The notes under the pieces: model-generated
The model's input: the letters and a program-made list of their open reading frames with translations, nothing else
Told to the model about the DNA's origin: nothing
Database searches by the model: none
Shown here: in pieces, positions 34,805-44,601 of the stretch
Layout of the letters: each line of letters opens with the position of its first letter
Numbering within the stretch: position 1 is the first letter of the stretch
Made by a program: the position numbers and the translations under genes
Source of the DNA: Arthrobacter sp. ISL-95
GTDB taxonomy: Bacteria > Actinomycetota > Actinomycetes > Actinomycetales > Micrococcaceae
Reading direction: 5' to 3'
Assembly: GCF_018613695.1 (NCBI RefSeq)
Contig: NZ_JAGGPR010000003.1
Location: 334,372 to 398,371 of the forward strand
DNA: 64,000 nucleotides

Positions 34805-35991
34805 ATGACCACTACCCTTTCAACCACCAAGACCCGACGTTTGCCGCTGGTGACCTACGTTCTGGCTGCGGGTGTGTTCCTCATGGGGACTACCGAGTTC
34901 ATTGTGGCGGGCATTCTGCCTGAGATTGCGGGCGACCTCGAGGTGTCCGTGGCAAGCGCCGGTCTCATGATCACGGTCTTCGCGGTGGGCATGATCGTCG
35001 GCACCCCCAGCATGTCCATCCTGACGCTCAAGCTGCCACGTCGCCTGACGCTGAGCCTCGCGTTGGTGGTCTTTGCCGTGGGCCACGTGGTCGTTGCCCT
35101 TACTTCCGACTTCACGCTGATCCTGGTGGCTCGTTTCGTGACGGCCTTGGCGACGGGCGCTTTCTGGGCGGTAGCCGCCGTCGTGGGTGCGAAAGCCGCG
35201 GGCGCGGCGTCAGCGTCCCGTGCACTGGGTGTTGTGTTGGGCGGTGGCATGCTGGCCAACGTTGTTGGTGTGCCGGTTGGTGCCTCGCAGGCCAGGTAAT
35301 TGGCTGGCGCGGCCCTTTCTGGGCTCTGGCTGTTCTCGCGCTGGGGGCGGCTGTTGCGGTGTACCGGCTGGTGCCGGTCGGGCCGGAATCCGGAGCCACT
35401 CCGTCTGTGCGCGCTGAACTTGCCAGCATGCGCGACGCGAGGGTCTGGCTTGTCCTGGCCGGCTGCGCGATCGTGTGCGGCTCGTCCCTGGCTGCCTATA
35501 GCTTCATCTCTCCACTACTTACTGAGAACACGGGACTGGCCGCTTCCGTCGTCCCGTTGGTTCTGGTGGCGTACGGCGTGGGCGCGTTCATCGGCTCAAA
35601 TCTGGGAGGCCATTTCGGGGCGCACCGCCCCTATCCTGCACTGTTCATCTCCGCGGGTATGACCTTCCTGATGCTGGCCGCTCTTTCCCTCTTTTCCCGC
35701 TACGCCGTGGTGACAGTGGCGCTGATCTTCCTTCTGGGGCTCTTCGGCATGGCCACCAATCCGATCCTGATCGGCAAAGCCGTTGGTTATGCGGGGCACG
35801 CACCCACGCTGGCATCGGCACTGAGCACCTCGGCGTTCAACCTCGGCACAGCCGTGGGATCCTGGATCGCCGGTTACGCCTTGGAGTCCGCGCTTGGAGC
35901 CACGGGTCCGGTGCTGGTGGGGACAGGTATTGCCGCGCTCTACTTCGTGCCGCTCACCATCTTGATGCTTAAAGATCGACTTGATGCTTAA
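34805..35991 (+). pseudogene. MFS exporter of the DHA1 type, frameshifted
   Basis: Two frames together make one 12-helix drug-efflux-type transporter of about 395 residues. Frame one (34805-35299) covers helices 1-5 with FLMGTTEFIVAGILPEIAGDL and ends early after VGVPVGASQAR. The continuation GQVIGWRGPFWALAVLALGA, in the next frame, runs to 35991. Adding one T near 35285 (GCCTCGC to GCCTTCGC) restores VGVPVGAFAGQVIGWRG, the expected family sequence. It is either a recent loss or a base-calling error. The family includes chloramphenicol and sugar exporters (Cmx/AraJ-like). It is convergent with an XRE regulator that shares its operator motifs. Confidence 0.8.
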
Positions 35992-36039
35992 AGATCGAAA
36001 GGATGCCAGCCTCGCCGAGTAGCGGCAGCGCCGCCGTCG

Positions 36040-36932
36040 TCAGCTGTCCGTTCGTGTCTTTTCCGACGCCGCCTGGACGCCTTGTCCGTATTCGCTGGCT
36101 GCCCACGATGCGAGGAGCTGCAGGCGCTCGGCCGACGGCGACCCGGGTTCCGCTGCGTAGATGGTCAGGGTCAGTCCGGGTTCCGCGGCCATTTCCAAGC
36201 CCTCGAAGGCGAGTGTCATTTCGCCCACCACCGGGTGATTGAACGTCTTGAACCCCGTGCCGTGATGACGGACGTTATGCGCGCCCCAGCGAGTGCGGAA
36301 TTCCTCGCTGCGGGTGCTGAGCTCACCAATGAGATCGTGCAGTTCCTTGTTATGGGGGTCGCGTCCGGCCTCCGTGCGAAGAATGGAAACCGTTACCTCC
36401 GCAAAGGCGTCCCAGTCCGGGTAGAACTCAAAGGCGCGTTGATCCAGGAACGTGAACCTGGCGATGTTGGGCGCCTGGCCCGGCATGTCATAGCAGTCCT
36501 TGTAGAAAGCCCTGGCCAAGGGGTTCACGGCCAGCAGATCCATCCGGCCGTTCCGTACAAACGCGGGTCCGGCCGTGACAGCATCCAACGCCCACTGCAG
36601 GCTCTGGTGGGGAACATAGGATTTCGAGCTCCGGCGCCGCGGCGGTCTGGCAACTGGACTTGCCGCGTGCGCAAGATCGAACAAGTGAGCGCGCTCAGCG
36701 TCATCCAGGTTCAGCGCACGGGCGATGCTCTCAAGGACTTGCGGGGAGGCGCCACTGATGGCGCCGCGTTCCAAGCGGGTGTAGTACTCAACGCTCACCC
36801 CGGCAAGGGTGGCCACTTCGCTGCGGCGCAGCCCCTTGACCCGCCGGTTGGATCCCGTAGGCAGCCCCACTCCGGGGCCACGTGGGCACGCCGGGAGATC
36901 AGAAATTCGCGTACTTCCGCCCGATTATCCAT
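36040..36932 (-). pseudogene. XRE-family regulator with MmyB-type ligand domain, frameshifted near the N-terminus
   Basis: The main frame from 36870 holds the helix-turn-helix (GLRRSEVATLAGVSVEYYTRLERG) and the MmyB-like sensor domain (PHQSLQWALDAVTAGPAFVRN to ALDEVEGLTLTIYAAEPGS-like end, about 276 residues). The family's usual first 20 residues lie in another frame: ATG at 36930-36932 gives MDNRAEVREFLISRRAHVAP and then runs out of register near 36870. A deletion of one base, or of four, between GAG and TGGGGCTG explains it. A GTG at 36868-36870 could still start a shortened protein. Upstream sites match those of the MFS gene, so it probably controls both itself and that exporter. Confidence 0.75.
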
Positions 36933-36963
36933 GCCCTCCACCATAGGTCCGGTTCATTGCCGG

Positions 36964-36986
36964 AGGGAGTCCCTGTGAGGGCCTCC
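36964..36986. promoter_or_regulatory. Operator-like palindromes upstream of the XRE gene
   Basis: AGGGAGTCCCT (36964-36974) is an 11-bp palindrome around a central base, and GAGGGCCTCC (36977-36986) is a second. Read toward the XRE gene they match the pair before the MFS exporter gene, 2.2 kb away. They lie about 32-54 bases before the XRE start. Confidence 0.5.
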
Positions 36987-37023
36987 AAAATGTCGGATCC
37001 GTACTCCCCGGGAAGCCAGGGCC

Positions 37024-37899
37024 CTACGTGACCTCGGAGGTGGCCTTGCGACGGGAGACCAATACGGGACTATGGGCATGGTGGAGCACGGCGTGGGCCG
37101 TGGAGCCAATGGTGCCCTTAATCAGACCGTGTCCTTTGGTCCCCACCACCGTGATGCGCGCCCCTTGTGAAGCCTCGACCGCCGCTCGTGAAAATGATGT
37201 GTCGAAGAGCAGCTCTCCGCCCACAGTGATCCCGGGGGCTTTATGGCGGGCCCGGCTCAGCACGGCATCAAGCATCGCTTCAGCGTCCGGATATGATTCC
37301 ACGGGCTCACGCAGCCGCCGGTACCCCTCGGGTTCGTGCAGTACGTGAACGATTCTGAGCTCGGCACCTGTTGCTGCTGCGAAAAGGCAGGCGTCGTCTA
37401 GGGCAGCCGGTGATCCCGAGTCGTCAACTGCAAGCAACACGGGACCCTCCGGGTGGTCATCGGCACGGATCACTGCCACCGGGCACTCTGCGGTTGCTGC
37501 CATCTCCAAACTCACAGACCCCACCAGCAAGCCCATGAACCCGCCGAGGCCGCGGCTTCCAAGCACCAACATCTCGGCACCCGTCGAGACGTGGGCCAGA
37601 TGATCGCGCGGCATTCCATGAAGCAAAGTGGTGCGGACCTCCAGCTCCGGGGCGGTCTCCTTAGCGAGCATCATCCCTTCTTCTAGGACTTTCTGAGCGG
37701 CCCGTTCCAGGCCGCTATCGGCAACGCCAGGAACGGGGCCCCTGTTGTGGGACAGCAGCACCCATAGGGAACAGTGCACAACGTGAAGGGAACACTTCCG
37801 CAGGATCGCGTGCTTGGCGGCCCATTGGACGGCGCGGTGTGATTCTTCGGATCCGTCATAGCCAACCACGATCGTCTTCGATGCGCCCTCGTTCGTCAT
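37024..37899 (-). CDS. Universal stress protein with two Usp domains
   Basis: This 291-residue protein has two Usp domains, about 8-145 and 150-288. Each has the ATP-binding pattern G-x2-G-x9-G-S: GSRGLGGFMGLLVGS in the first, GTKGHGLIKGTIGS in the second. Domain one begins TIVVGYDGSEESHRAVQWAAKHA. Tandem Usp proteins in actinobacteria are tied to hypoxia, starvation or stress survival. It stands alone. Confidence 0.88.
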   Translation of the reverse strand: MTNEGASKTIVVGYDGSEESHRAVQWAAKHAILRKCSLHVVHCSLWVLLSHNRGPVPGVADSGLERAAQKVLEEGMMLAKETAPELEVRTTLLHGMPRDHLAHVSTGAEMLVLGSRGLGGFMGLLVGSVSLEMAATAECPVAVIRADDHPEGPVLLAVDDSGSPAALDDACLFAAATGAELRIVHVLHEPEGYRRLREPVESYPDAEAMLDAVLSRARHKAPGITVGGELLFDTSFSRAAVEASQGARITVVGTKGHGLIKGTIGSTAHAVLHHAHSPVLVSRRKATSEVT

Positions 37900-38006
37900 G
37901 GCCCGAGCCTACGCTGGCACCAGAACCGGCACCATAGCGTAACGCCCGCCTCAACAGAGCGGCACGCTGCTAGGCTCCGAGTGCTGACATCTCAGGAGGA
38001 AACACC

Positions 38007-38672
38007 GTGAGCTTTGCCAATGAACTCAGGAACCAGCACGCCGAGGACTGGGACGCCGCCGTCAACCATCCGTTCGTGGACCAGTTGCTGGATGGGTCCC
38101 TTTCCGATGAAAACCTGCGCCGCTACCTCGTTCAGGACTACCAGTTCTGCGATGCCTTCACAGCGCTCCTGGGCCAAGCCGTCGCATCGGCACCTTCGCT
38201 GCCGTCGCGGCTGGTGTTCGCCCGGGTTCTGGGGGCCTTCGCTTCGGATGAGAACACGTACTTCCACGATTGCTTCAGTGAGCTGAGCGTTCCCGAGTCG
38301 GAGCGAACCGCGCCCACGCTGGGGTCTGCCACGCGGGATTTCGACAACCTAATGCGCAGCACCCTCGCCACGCGTTCCTACCCGGAGGTCCTGGCAGTGC
38401 TGCTGGTCGCGGAGTGGCTCTACGGAGATTGGGCTGCCCGCGCCGGCGACCCCACCCAATGGCCCGCCCACGCAAAGCATGCCGAATGGATCCGTCTCCA
38501 CAACAACCCTGAATACAACGCATGGGTGACTTGGCTACGCGACGAATTCGACGCCGTCGAGCCTGCCGACGCCGCAGCACGCGAGCGCGTTGCTGGCACC
38601 TTCGCCGAAGCGGTGCGGCTGGAGCGGGCGTTTTTCGACGCGGCTCTTGTGCCGGCGGATGCGTCGGTTTAG
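38007..38672 (+). CDS. TenA-family protein, TenA_E type
   Basis: This 221-residue helical protein resembles thiaminase II/TenA, which salvages the pyrimidine part of thiamin. It has YLVQDYQFCDAFTALLGQAV near residue 35 and VLLVAEWLYGDWAARAG near 135. At the position where classical TenA has its catalytic Cys, this protein has Glu (AEWLY), the mark of the TenA_E branch, which acts on formylaminopyrimidine precursors. The start is GTG with AGGAGG 7 bases upstream. No thiamin riboswitch was seen. Its stop overlaps that of the convergent DHFR-like pseudogene. Confidence 0.8.
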   Translation: MSFANELRNQHAEDWDAAVNHPFVDQLLDGSLSDENLRRYLVQDYQFCDAFTALLGQAVASAPSLPSRLVFARVLGAFASDENTYFHDCFSELSVPESERTAPTLGSATRDFDNLMRSTLATRSYPEVLAVLLVAEWLYGDWAARAGDPTQWPAHAKHAEWIRLHNNPEYNAWVTWLRDEFDAVEPADAAARERVAGTFAEAVRLERAFFDAALVPADASV

Positions 38673-39250
38673 GGCTGTTTCCGGAAGGTGTAGTTGAGCT
38701 CCACAAGGCCTTGGTCGTAGGTGTTCACGTCCACGAGCTTCAACAGGGCAGGATCATGTCCCGCCGGGAATACGCCCCCTGCCTGAGCCCTGGCCTACCG
38801 GCATCACGACAAGCCGGACGGCGTCCACTTCACCCGCAGCGAAGAACGTCTCTCCAAGCGACAAGCTCTCCCAGAGCACGATGTCCTTTGCGGACTCCTG
38901 CTTGATGCGGCGGATCGCCTCGATCGCGTCGCCGGACTCAATGGTCGACGGCGGGAAGTCGCCCCAAGGAGCTTCCTTCAACTGGCGTGAAAACACATGA
39001 CGGCGGAGCGAGTTGAGAGCCGGTGCGATGATCTCGCCGTGAGATGCTGGCGTGGGCCAGAATTCAACGAAATACTGGTACGTGTTGGCGCCCAGAATAA
39101 TGGCTTCAACGGTGCCGAGCCATTCAAGTTGAGCCCGGTCAAACTCGGCCGTACCCCCTTCCAGTAGTTCGTAGGCTTTGAACTCGTTGTTGGTGTCGGC
39201 GGCGAATCCGTCGGCGGTAACAAAATCCTGGACGATCAGCTGTCCCTGAG
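38669..39250 (-). pseudogene. Dihydrofolate-reductase-like (RibD C-terminal) protein, broken start and frameshift
   Basis: The frame reads LIVQDFVTADGFAADTN at the N-terminus, then VEAIILGANTYQYFVEFWPT and DIVLWESLSLGETFF, a typical RibD C-terminal/DHFR-like fold of about 190 residues. Two lesions are visible. The start position shows GAGGAG, 7 bases and AGGGACAG where ATGGGACAG is expected, so a T seems missing near 39246. Near the 3' end a run of five C at 38775-38779 shifts the frame; removing one C gives GVFPAGHDPALLKLVDVN and a stop at 38669. It is either decayed or mis-sequenced. The substrate is unknown. Confidence 0.72.
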
Positions 39251-39434
39251 CGAACTCCTCGATCCGGTGATGGCCCGCAGGATCCTACGCCGCGAAGAAT
39301 GAGTCGACAACCCCTCGAGGCCAGAGTGACCGAGTATCTGAGTCAATGTCTCATTGCCGGAGATAGACTCCCGTCCCGGATTCCGCCGTCCTAATGTCGG
39401 CCTAAGGAACGGACCGGGCGCCGCGGCGCGGGCG
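39251..39434. other. Gap with a possible truncated GntR-like start
   Basis: An ATG at 39299 opens a 31-codon frame reading ARVTEYLSQCLIAGDRLPS, which resembles the first helix of a GntR regulator, and then stops. Nothing downstream continues it. It may be a gene remnant or chance; nothing else is recognisable here. Confidence 0.2.
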
Positions 39435-40178
39435 TCAAAGCGCGTTGATAGTGACGTTCTTGCGGATCTCAGGCAGGGTGACTTTGAGGGTTTCGAGACT
39501 CGGACACAATGCTTCGACCTTGAGCGTGACCGCCGGCTTGCTAAAGGTCCGTGCCGCCGTATAGCCGTAGCTGTCACCTGATGTGTACGTCAGCGACAGC
39601 ATATCCACCTCAGGGTTGCCGGCCATGCCGTAGCCCAAAGTTGTGTCCTTAACTTTTGCGGCGAGGTCCGTCTGGCCGGGGATGAGGATGGCGAGGACCT
39701 TTAAGGTGGACGCCCTGTCGTCACCGGGCACCAGTTCGGAGGGTTGGTTGCGCACCTGAATCGTCCGTACCTTGCATTGCGTGTTCTCGGAAGTGAAGGT
39801 CATTATCCCGTCTGTCGCCATACGGCTGTAGTCGCCCTTCCACCCAGCCGTCGGGTCCGTCAGGGAGCTGCCGATATCAGGAGTGTGTCCACCGTTCTCA
39901 TCTCCCAGGATCCTGTTGCCGTTGTCCCAGGACAGATTTTCCGTGGCCGGGTCGAGCCTTCCGCCGGCCTGGTCATTGCCAACGATCGCTTCCGCCGTGG
40001 GTGAGGCTGCACTACCGCTGAAGCTTGGGTTCTGCGACAGGGTAGAGCTTGCCTCAGCAGTGGCGGGAACGTCGGCGGGGGCCGGTGCCCCGGCCGCGCA
40101 GCCTCCCAGTGCCACGATGGCAAGAACAGACGTGAACAACGTAAAGGACAGCTTCCGGGATGGGCTCAGGGTCTTCAT
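39435..40178 (-). CDS. Unrecognised lipoprotein
   Basis: This 247-residue exported protein has a lipoprotein signal: SRKLSFTLFTSVLAIVALGG then CAAG with the lipid-bearing Cys27. An Ala/Pro/Ser/Thr-rich tether runs to about residue 65. The folded part contains AGWKGDYSRMATDGIMTFTS and three further Cys residues, two of which (CKVRTIQVRN and ALCPSLETL) could pair. No family was recognised. A VCBS-repeat secreted protein gene lies 147 bases upstream in the same direction. Confidence 0.65.
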   Translation of the reverse strand: MKTLSPSRKLSFTLFTSVLAIVALGGCAAGAPAPADVPATAEASSTLSQNPSFSGSAASPTAEAIVGNDQAGGRLDPATENLSWDNGNRILGDENGGHTPDIGSSLTDPTAGWKGDYSRMATDGIMTFTSENTQCKVRTIQVRNQPSELVPGDDRASTLKVLAILIPGQTDLAAKVKDTTLGYGMAGNPEVDMLSLTYTSGDSYGYTAARTFSKPAVTLKVEALCPSLETLKVTLPEIRKNVTINAL

Positions 40179-40325
40179 GACGATCCTTTGAGGTGCGGGG
40201 TACGTGCGGGAGCCGAACCGGCTGATTCCAATTCAATATATCTACCAACTTGATTAACCTACCAGTCGGCAAGTGGTGCCTGCCATGCGTACCCGCAACT
40301 ATGGCGTCCGAATTCAAACCAAGAA

Positions 40326-41561
40326 TCAGATGAGAGTGTTAAGGATGTCCCAGCCGTTACCGATGTGGTGTCCGCCGTAGAGTCCCCCCGGTTCCCGCGA
40401 CCCGTAGTAGTGGCGCAGGTACCCTTCCTTGTCTATTGCGGTGATGTCATTCATGGGGAAGCCGGAGTCATATATGCTCGCTGGTCTAAAGTTCAGGCGG
40501 CCCGGATGGAACGTGCCGGCGCCGATGATTTCGGTCATGACCTCCCACCCGGGGCCCCCAACAGACGGTGCTTTCCATGCGCCATGCCCGTCGCTTGGGT
40601 ATTGATGCAAAACGCCGCTGGGTTTGCGGGCGAAAACATCCATCGCACCGTCGCCGTCCGTGTCGGCGGAGGCAACGATCTTGTCGAAAACCTGCCAGCC
40701 CACACCAACCTTTTTAGGCGCCAGCCAACCCCCGTCACCATCGCCGGGATAGAGGAACAGGTCTCCCACGCTGTCCCGGGCCAGGACATCATTATTTCCG
40801 TCGCCGCTGAAATCTCCGCCAGCAATGATGGAATCGAAGATGTTCCAGCCTGCGCCGACTTGTACAGTGGGCAGCCAGTCTCCGGCACCGTTGCCTGGGT
40901 AGAGGAACAAATTTCCCGCGCTGTCCCGGGCTAGGACGTCGTTGTGTCCGTCCCGGTCGAAATCACCCGGGGAGAAAACAATATTGAAGATCGCCCAGCC
41001 CGTTCCGACTACCCTTGGCGTATCCCACGAAGAGGTGTAGTAGCGATCTCTCGCCCAAAAGCCCCCGTCCTGCCAGTGGGACTCGTAAGTCCGCGGGTAC
41101 AGGATCAGCTCGCCGCTGTCAGTGCGGCCCAGAAGCTCATAATTACCGCGGCCTGTCCAGCCCATGGCTCGGTTGGACGCGGCGATGGGAGGTGTCGCTA
41201 TGCTCTGAAAGACCTCCGATGCAGAACACTCGCCGTGAACATTGAAGGAGATACGGTTTCCCTGGTCCTCGGTGGTGAGCTTCAGAAACTCCCCCTGCCG
41301 TTCGGCAGGCAAGGGAACACCATTGCTAAGCCATTCCAAGACGAAGCCCTGAGGGGCTTCCTCCGTCGGAGGGCAGTCAATCAGATCTGTCCTGGTTTCC
41401 CCTATGGTCAATTCCGAGCCGACGTAGGCCATTCCCTGCAACGGAGGGATCCACTCTTCAGACGCGGCCTGCGCGGATGGAGCTACGCTTACCAGCGTTG
41501 AACCCGCCAATAACGCGGCAAGAGCCGCCGATTTCAACGCAAACGCGCGAAAATTTCCCAT
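40326..41561 (-). CDS. Secreted FG-GAP/VCBS-repeat protein
   Basis: This 411-residue exported protein has a signal peptide (ALKSAALAALLAGSTLVSV, cleavage near AQA). An N-terminal Ig-like segment of about 100 residues is followed by at least three repeats of about 47 residues with calcium-type loops DFDRDGHND, DFSGDGNND and DTDGDGAMD, each with LFLYPG or LHQYPS. Such repeats fold as beta-propeller blades and bind Ca2+. Arthrobacter secretes many such proteins; the target is unknown. Confidence 0.78.
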   Translation of the reverse strand: MGNFRAFALKSAALAALLAGSTLVSVAPSAQAASEEWIPPLQGMAYVGSELTIGETRTDLIDCPPTEEAPQGFVLEWLSNGVPLPAERQGEFLKLTTEDQGNRISFNVHGECSASEVFQSIATPPIAASNRAMGWTGRGNYELLGRTDSGELILYPRTYESHWQDGGFWARDRYYTSSWDTPRVVGTGWAIFNIVFSPGDFDRDGHNDVLARDSAGNLFLYPGNGAGDWLPTVQVGAGWNIFDSIIAGGDFSGDGNNDVLARDSVGDLFLYPGDGDGGWLAPKKVGVGWQVFDKIVASADTDGDGAMDVFARKPSGVLHQYPSDGHGAWKAPSVGGPGWEVMTEIIGAGTFHPGRLNFRPASIYDSGFPMNDITAIDKEGYLRHYYGSREPGGLYGGHHIGNGWDILNTLI

Positions 41562-41880
41562 GATCCCCCCAAGTTCTGCCCCAACAGAAAATTCGTGCCG
41601 AGCCCAAAGCTGAGTGACTTTCGGCTAGCGGCTGGTTACAGTGTGCGGGCGAACCGTTGCCAGGGCAATGGGAAAAGGTCAACCATTGAGTGGAGAGCAA
41701 TTTCCAGCGCGGCAGGGGTCGAACGCCAATAACGCGGTTCACCGGATTGGAACCAAGCAAGGCTGTGCGAGAAGCGGCACGTTTGGTACTGAAAACGGAC
41801 TTAGCATGGCGGGTCACCACACTGGTATTCGCATATCGAGTTCCGTAGCAAACCAGGAACGGTTCTTGAATGATGGTTAC
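41562..41880. other. Intergenic stretch, nothing identified
   Basis: About 320 bases lie between the divergent VCBS-repeat and GNAT genes. A frame open from 41641 continues into the GNAT gene but has no ribosome site or family match. A short TTGCC-AG-GGCAA palindrome near 41657 is the only visible feature. Confidence 0.5.
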
Positions 41881-42456
41881 ATGCCGCTGACTACGCGCTT
41901 ACTCACCCTTGAGACCTGGCCCGACTTTAGCGCCGTTGTGGAGGCCAACAACGGCGTGTGGGGTGGCTGCTGGTGCATGGCGTTCCATCCCGAAGGCGTA
42001 GGCCCGGGACACTCGGTCGAGGGAAACCGCGAAGCCAAGCGCCAACACGTCGAAAACCGCACCGTGCGCCAGGTCCTTGTCTACGACGACGACATCTGCG
42101 TCGGTTGGTGTCAGTTCGGCCGGCCCGTCGAACTGCCCAACATCAAGAACCTCCGCACGTACGAAAAGGGAGACGAGGGTCCGCCCGACTGGCGCATCGG
42201 TTGCGTATTTACGAATCCAAAGCACCGCGAGACGGGCGTTGCAGCCGCTGCGGTTGCTGCAGCACTCGAACACATCGCTTCCCTAGGCGGTGGGATCGTG
42301 GAGGCATACCCCGAACAGACTGAAGACCGACCGGAACAGCGGGGCGCCTACCTCCACACCGGGCCTGAAGCACTTTTCGAGAAATACAACTTCACTCGGG
42401 TGCGGAAGATCGCGAAATGGCGCTGGGTCGTGCGCGCCCACATAACAGCCACCTAA
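41881..42456 (+). CDS. GNAT-family N-acetyltransferase
   Basis: This is a protein of about 191 residues. A GNAT acetyl-CoA fold is suggested by DDDICVGWCQFGRP (strand 4), then WRIGCVFTNPKHRETGVAAAAVAAALEHI (strand 4 to helix 3; span given about residues 100-128, with the CoA loop HRETGVA) and a C-terminal YNFTRVRKIAKWRWVV. The start at 41881 opens a plausible N-terminus (MPLTTRLLTLETWPDF); a longer frame is open but unsupported. The substrate is unknown. Confidence 0.65.
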   Translation: MPLTTRLLTLETWPDFSAVVEANNGVWGGCWCMAFHPEGVGPGHSVEGNREAKRQHVENRTVRQVLVYDDDICVGWCQFGRPVELPNIKNLRTYEKGDEGPPDWRIGCVFTNPKHRETGVAAAAVAAALEHIASLGGGIVEAYPEQTEDRPEQRGAYLHTGPEALFEKYNFTRVRKIAKWRWVVRAHITAT

Positions 42457-42519
42457 ACAAGCAAAGAGCCCGGCCCGCTCATCGTCCCGTCGTCAACGGG
42501 GCCCGGGCGGTCTCCATTA

Positions 42520-42803
<284 letters not shown>

Positions 42804-42806
42804 AAG

Positions 42807-43586
42807 CTACCGGTGCTTGAACTCCGGCTGGCGCTTCTCGCTGAACGCGGCCATGCCTTCCTTCTGGTCCTCGGTGGCGAAGAGCGAGTGGAACACCCTG
42901 CGCTCAAACAGCACACCCTGTGACAGACCCATCTCAAAGGCTGCGTTCACGGCCTCCTTGGCCACCATCGCGGCCGGCTTGGACTTGGATGCGATGACTT
43001 CGGCCGCCTTGAGGGCTTCTTCGATCACCTCTGCAGCGGGTACGACGCGGGACACCAGGCCGGAGCGTTCGGCCTCTTCAGCATCCATGAAACGCCCCGT
43101 GAGGACCATGTCCATGGCTTTCGCCTTGCCCACAGCCCTGGTGAGCCGCTGGGAGCCGCCCATTCCGGGGATTACACCCAGGTTGATCTCGGGCTGGCCG
43201 AACTTGGCGTTGTCGCCCGCAATGATGAAGTCGGCCATCATGGCCAGCTCACAGCCACCGCCCAGGGCGAAGCCGGACACTGCAGCAACAACAGGGATGC
43301 GCAGACGGGTGAGGTCCTCCCAACGCCGGAACCAGTCCGCCGCGTACATTTCCATGTAGCTGTTGGAGGACATTTCCTTGATGTCAGCGCCGGCAGCAAA
43401 CGCCTTGGCCGAACCCGTGATCACCACGGCCCCAAGGTCCGGATCAGTGTCCATCGCAGTAACAGCGTCCACGAGTTCGTTCATGAGCGCGGTGTTCAGC
43501 GCGTTCAGCGCATCCGGCCGGTTCAGTGTCACCAAGCCAACCCGTCCCCGACGCTCAACCACAATGTTCTGATACTGCTCCGTCAT
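42807..43586 (-). CDS. Enoyl-CoA hydratase
   Basis: This 259-residue crotonase has the family blocks [38 protein letters not shown] (oxyanion hole) and [19 protein letters not shown], plus the catalytic glutamates in [20 protein letters not shown]. It hydrates trans-2-enoyl-CoA, here probably methacrylyl-CoA of valine catabolism. Start 43586 follows GAGAGGGAGAG by a few bases. It is the last gene of the leftward mmsA operon, 62 bases after mmsB. Confidence 0.9.
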   Translation of the reverse strand: MTEQYQNIVVERRGRVGLVTLNRPDALNALNTALMNELVDAVTAMDTDPDLGAVVITGSAKAFAAGADIKEMSSNSYMEMYAADWFRRWEDLTRLRIPVVAAVSGFALGGGCELAMMADFIIAGDNAKFGQPEINLGVIPGMGGSQRLTRAVGKAKAMDMVLTGRFMDAEEAERSGLVSRVVPAAEVIEEALKAAEVIASKSKPAAMVAKEAVNAAFEMGLSQGVLFERRVFHSLFATEDQKEGMAAFSEKRQPEFKHR

Positions 43587-43648
43587 GCTCTCCCTCTCGC
43601 CAAAGTCCAACAAACCCGCCAAACTCATCAACTACCGACTCAAACCTC

Positions 43649-44590
43649 TCACACAGACTTATCGCGGATCTCCGTGATGATCCCCGAGAAGTCCCTTCCA
43701 GCCCCATCCCCGGCGGCAAAGGAGTCGTAGATACGCGACGCCAGGGGGCCCATTTCCGCAGCAACCCCCGTGCTTTCCAAGGCGTTCAGTGCCAGACGCA
43801 GATCCTTGGCCATCAACGCACCGGCAAAGCCCGGCTGGTAGTCACGGTTGGCGGGGCTGGTGGGCACCGGGCCCGGAACTGGACAGTTGGTGGTCAGCGC
43901 CCAGCATTGGCCGGACGCGTTGGAGGCGACGTCGAACAACGCCTGGTGCGTAAGCCCAAGCTTCTCGCCGAGCACAAATGCTTCGGCAACGGCGATCATG
44001 GACACACCCAGAATCATGTTGTTGCAGACCTTGGCGGCCTGCCCGGCCCCGTGATCACCGCAGTGGACAATCCTTTTGCCCATGAGCTCCAAAATGGGCT
44101 GCACGGTCTCGAAATCCTCCGGCAAAGCACCCACCATAAAGGTCAAGGTTCCGGCTTCAGCCCCCACCACTCCCCCGGAAACAGGGGCATCCACGGATCG
44201 ATGACCGGCTTCCACGGCCAGAGCTGCAGCCTCGCGGGCTTCGTCAACGTTGATGGTGGAACAGTCCAGGAACAGCGTGTTCGGCTTGGCGATGGAAAGT
44301 AGCCCCGGCCCATCCACCCCGCGGTAGGCATCCAGAACATGCCTGCCACTGGGCAGCATGGTCAACACCACGGCCGCCTCCGCAGCAGCGTCATGCGCCG
44401 TGGAAGCCATGGGAATCCCATGAGCCAAAGCGGCCTCAACTGCCGCCGGAACGGGGTCGTAACCGATCACGTCGTGCCCGGCTTTGATCAGGTTGGCGGC
44501 CATGGGACCGCCCATATGGCCCAGACCAAGGAAAGCGATGAGTCCCGTTGCCGGGGCTTGGATATCTGACGTGGCTGCGTTCTCTGTCAT
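43649..44590 (-). CDS. mmsB: 3-hydroxyisobutyrate dehydrogenase
   Basis: This 313-residue NAD-dependent beta-hydroxyacid dehydrogenase has a Rossmann start IAFLGLGHMGGPMAANLIKAG, DAPVSGGVVGAEAGTLTFMVG and the catalytic Lys in GAGQAAKVCNNMILG near residue 190. It converts 3-hydroxyisobutyrate to methylmalonate semialdehyde, the MmsA substrate. Start 44590 has GGAGA about 7 bases upstream. It lies 11 bases after the hydrolase gene. Confidence 0.92.
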   Translation of the reverse strand: MTENAATSDIQAPATGLIAFLGLGHMGGPMAANLIKAGHDVIGYDPVPAAVEAALAHGIPMASTAHDAAAEAAVVLTMLPSGRHVLDAYRGVDGPGLLSIAKPNTLFLDCSTINVDEAREAAALAVEAGHRSVDAPVSGGVVGAEAGTLTFMVGALPEDFETVQPILELMGKRIVHCGDHGAGQAAKVCNNMILGVSMIAVAEAFVLGEKLGLTHQALFDVASNASGQCWALTTNCPVPGPVPTSPANRDYQPGFAGALMAKDLRLALNALESTGVAAEMGPLASRIYDSFAAGDGAGRDFSGIITEIRDKSV

Positions 44591-44601
44591 GATCGTCTCC
44601 T

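Noticed and set aside
37900..38006. Possible TPP riboswitch before tenA
   Set aside because: CTGAGA-like and ACCC elements and the conserved second arm are absent.
39299..39394. 31-codon frame resembling a GntR N-terminus
   Set aside because: Too short and with no continuation; listed only as a possible remnant at low confidence.
41641..41880. 80-residue N-terminal extension of the GNAT protein
   Set aside because: It has no similarity to any acetyltransferase part and no ribosome site; probably untranslated.
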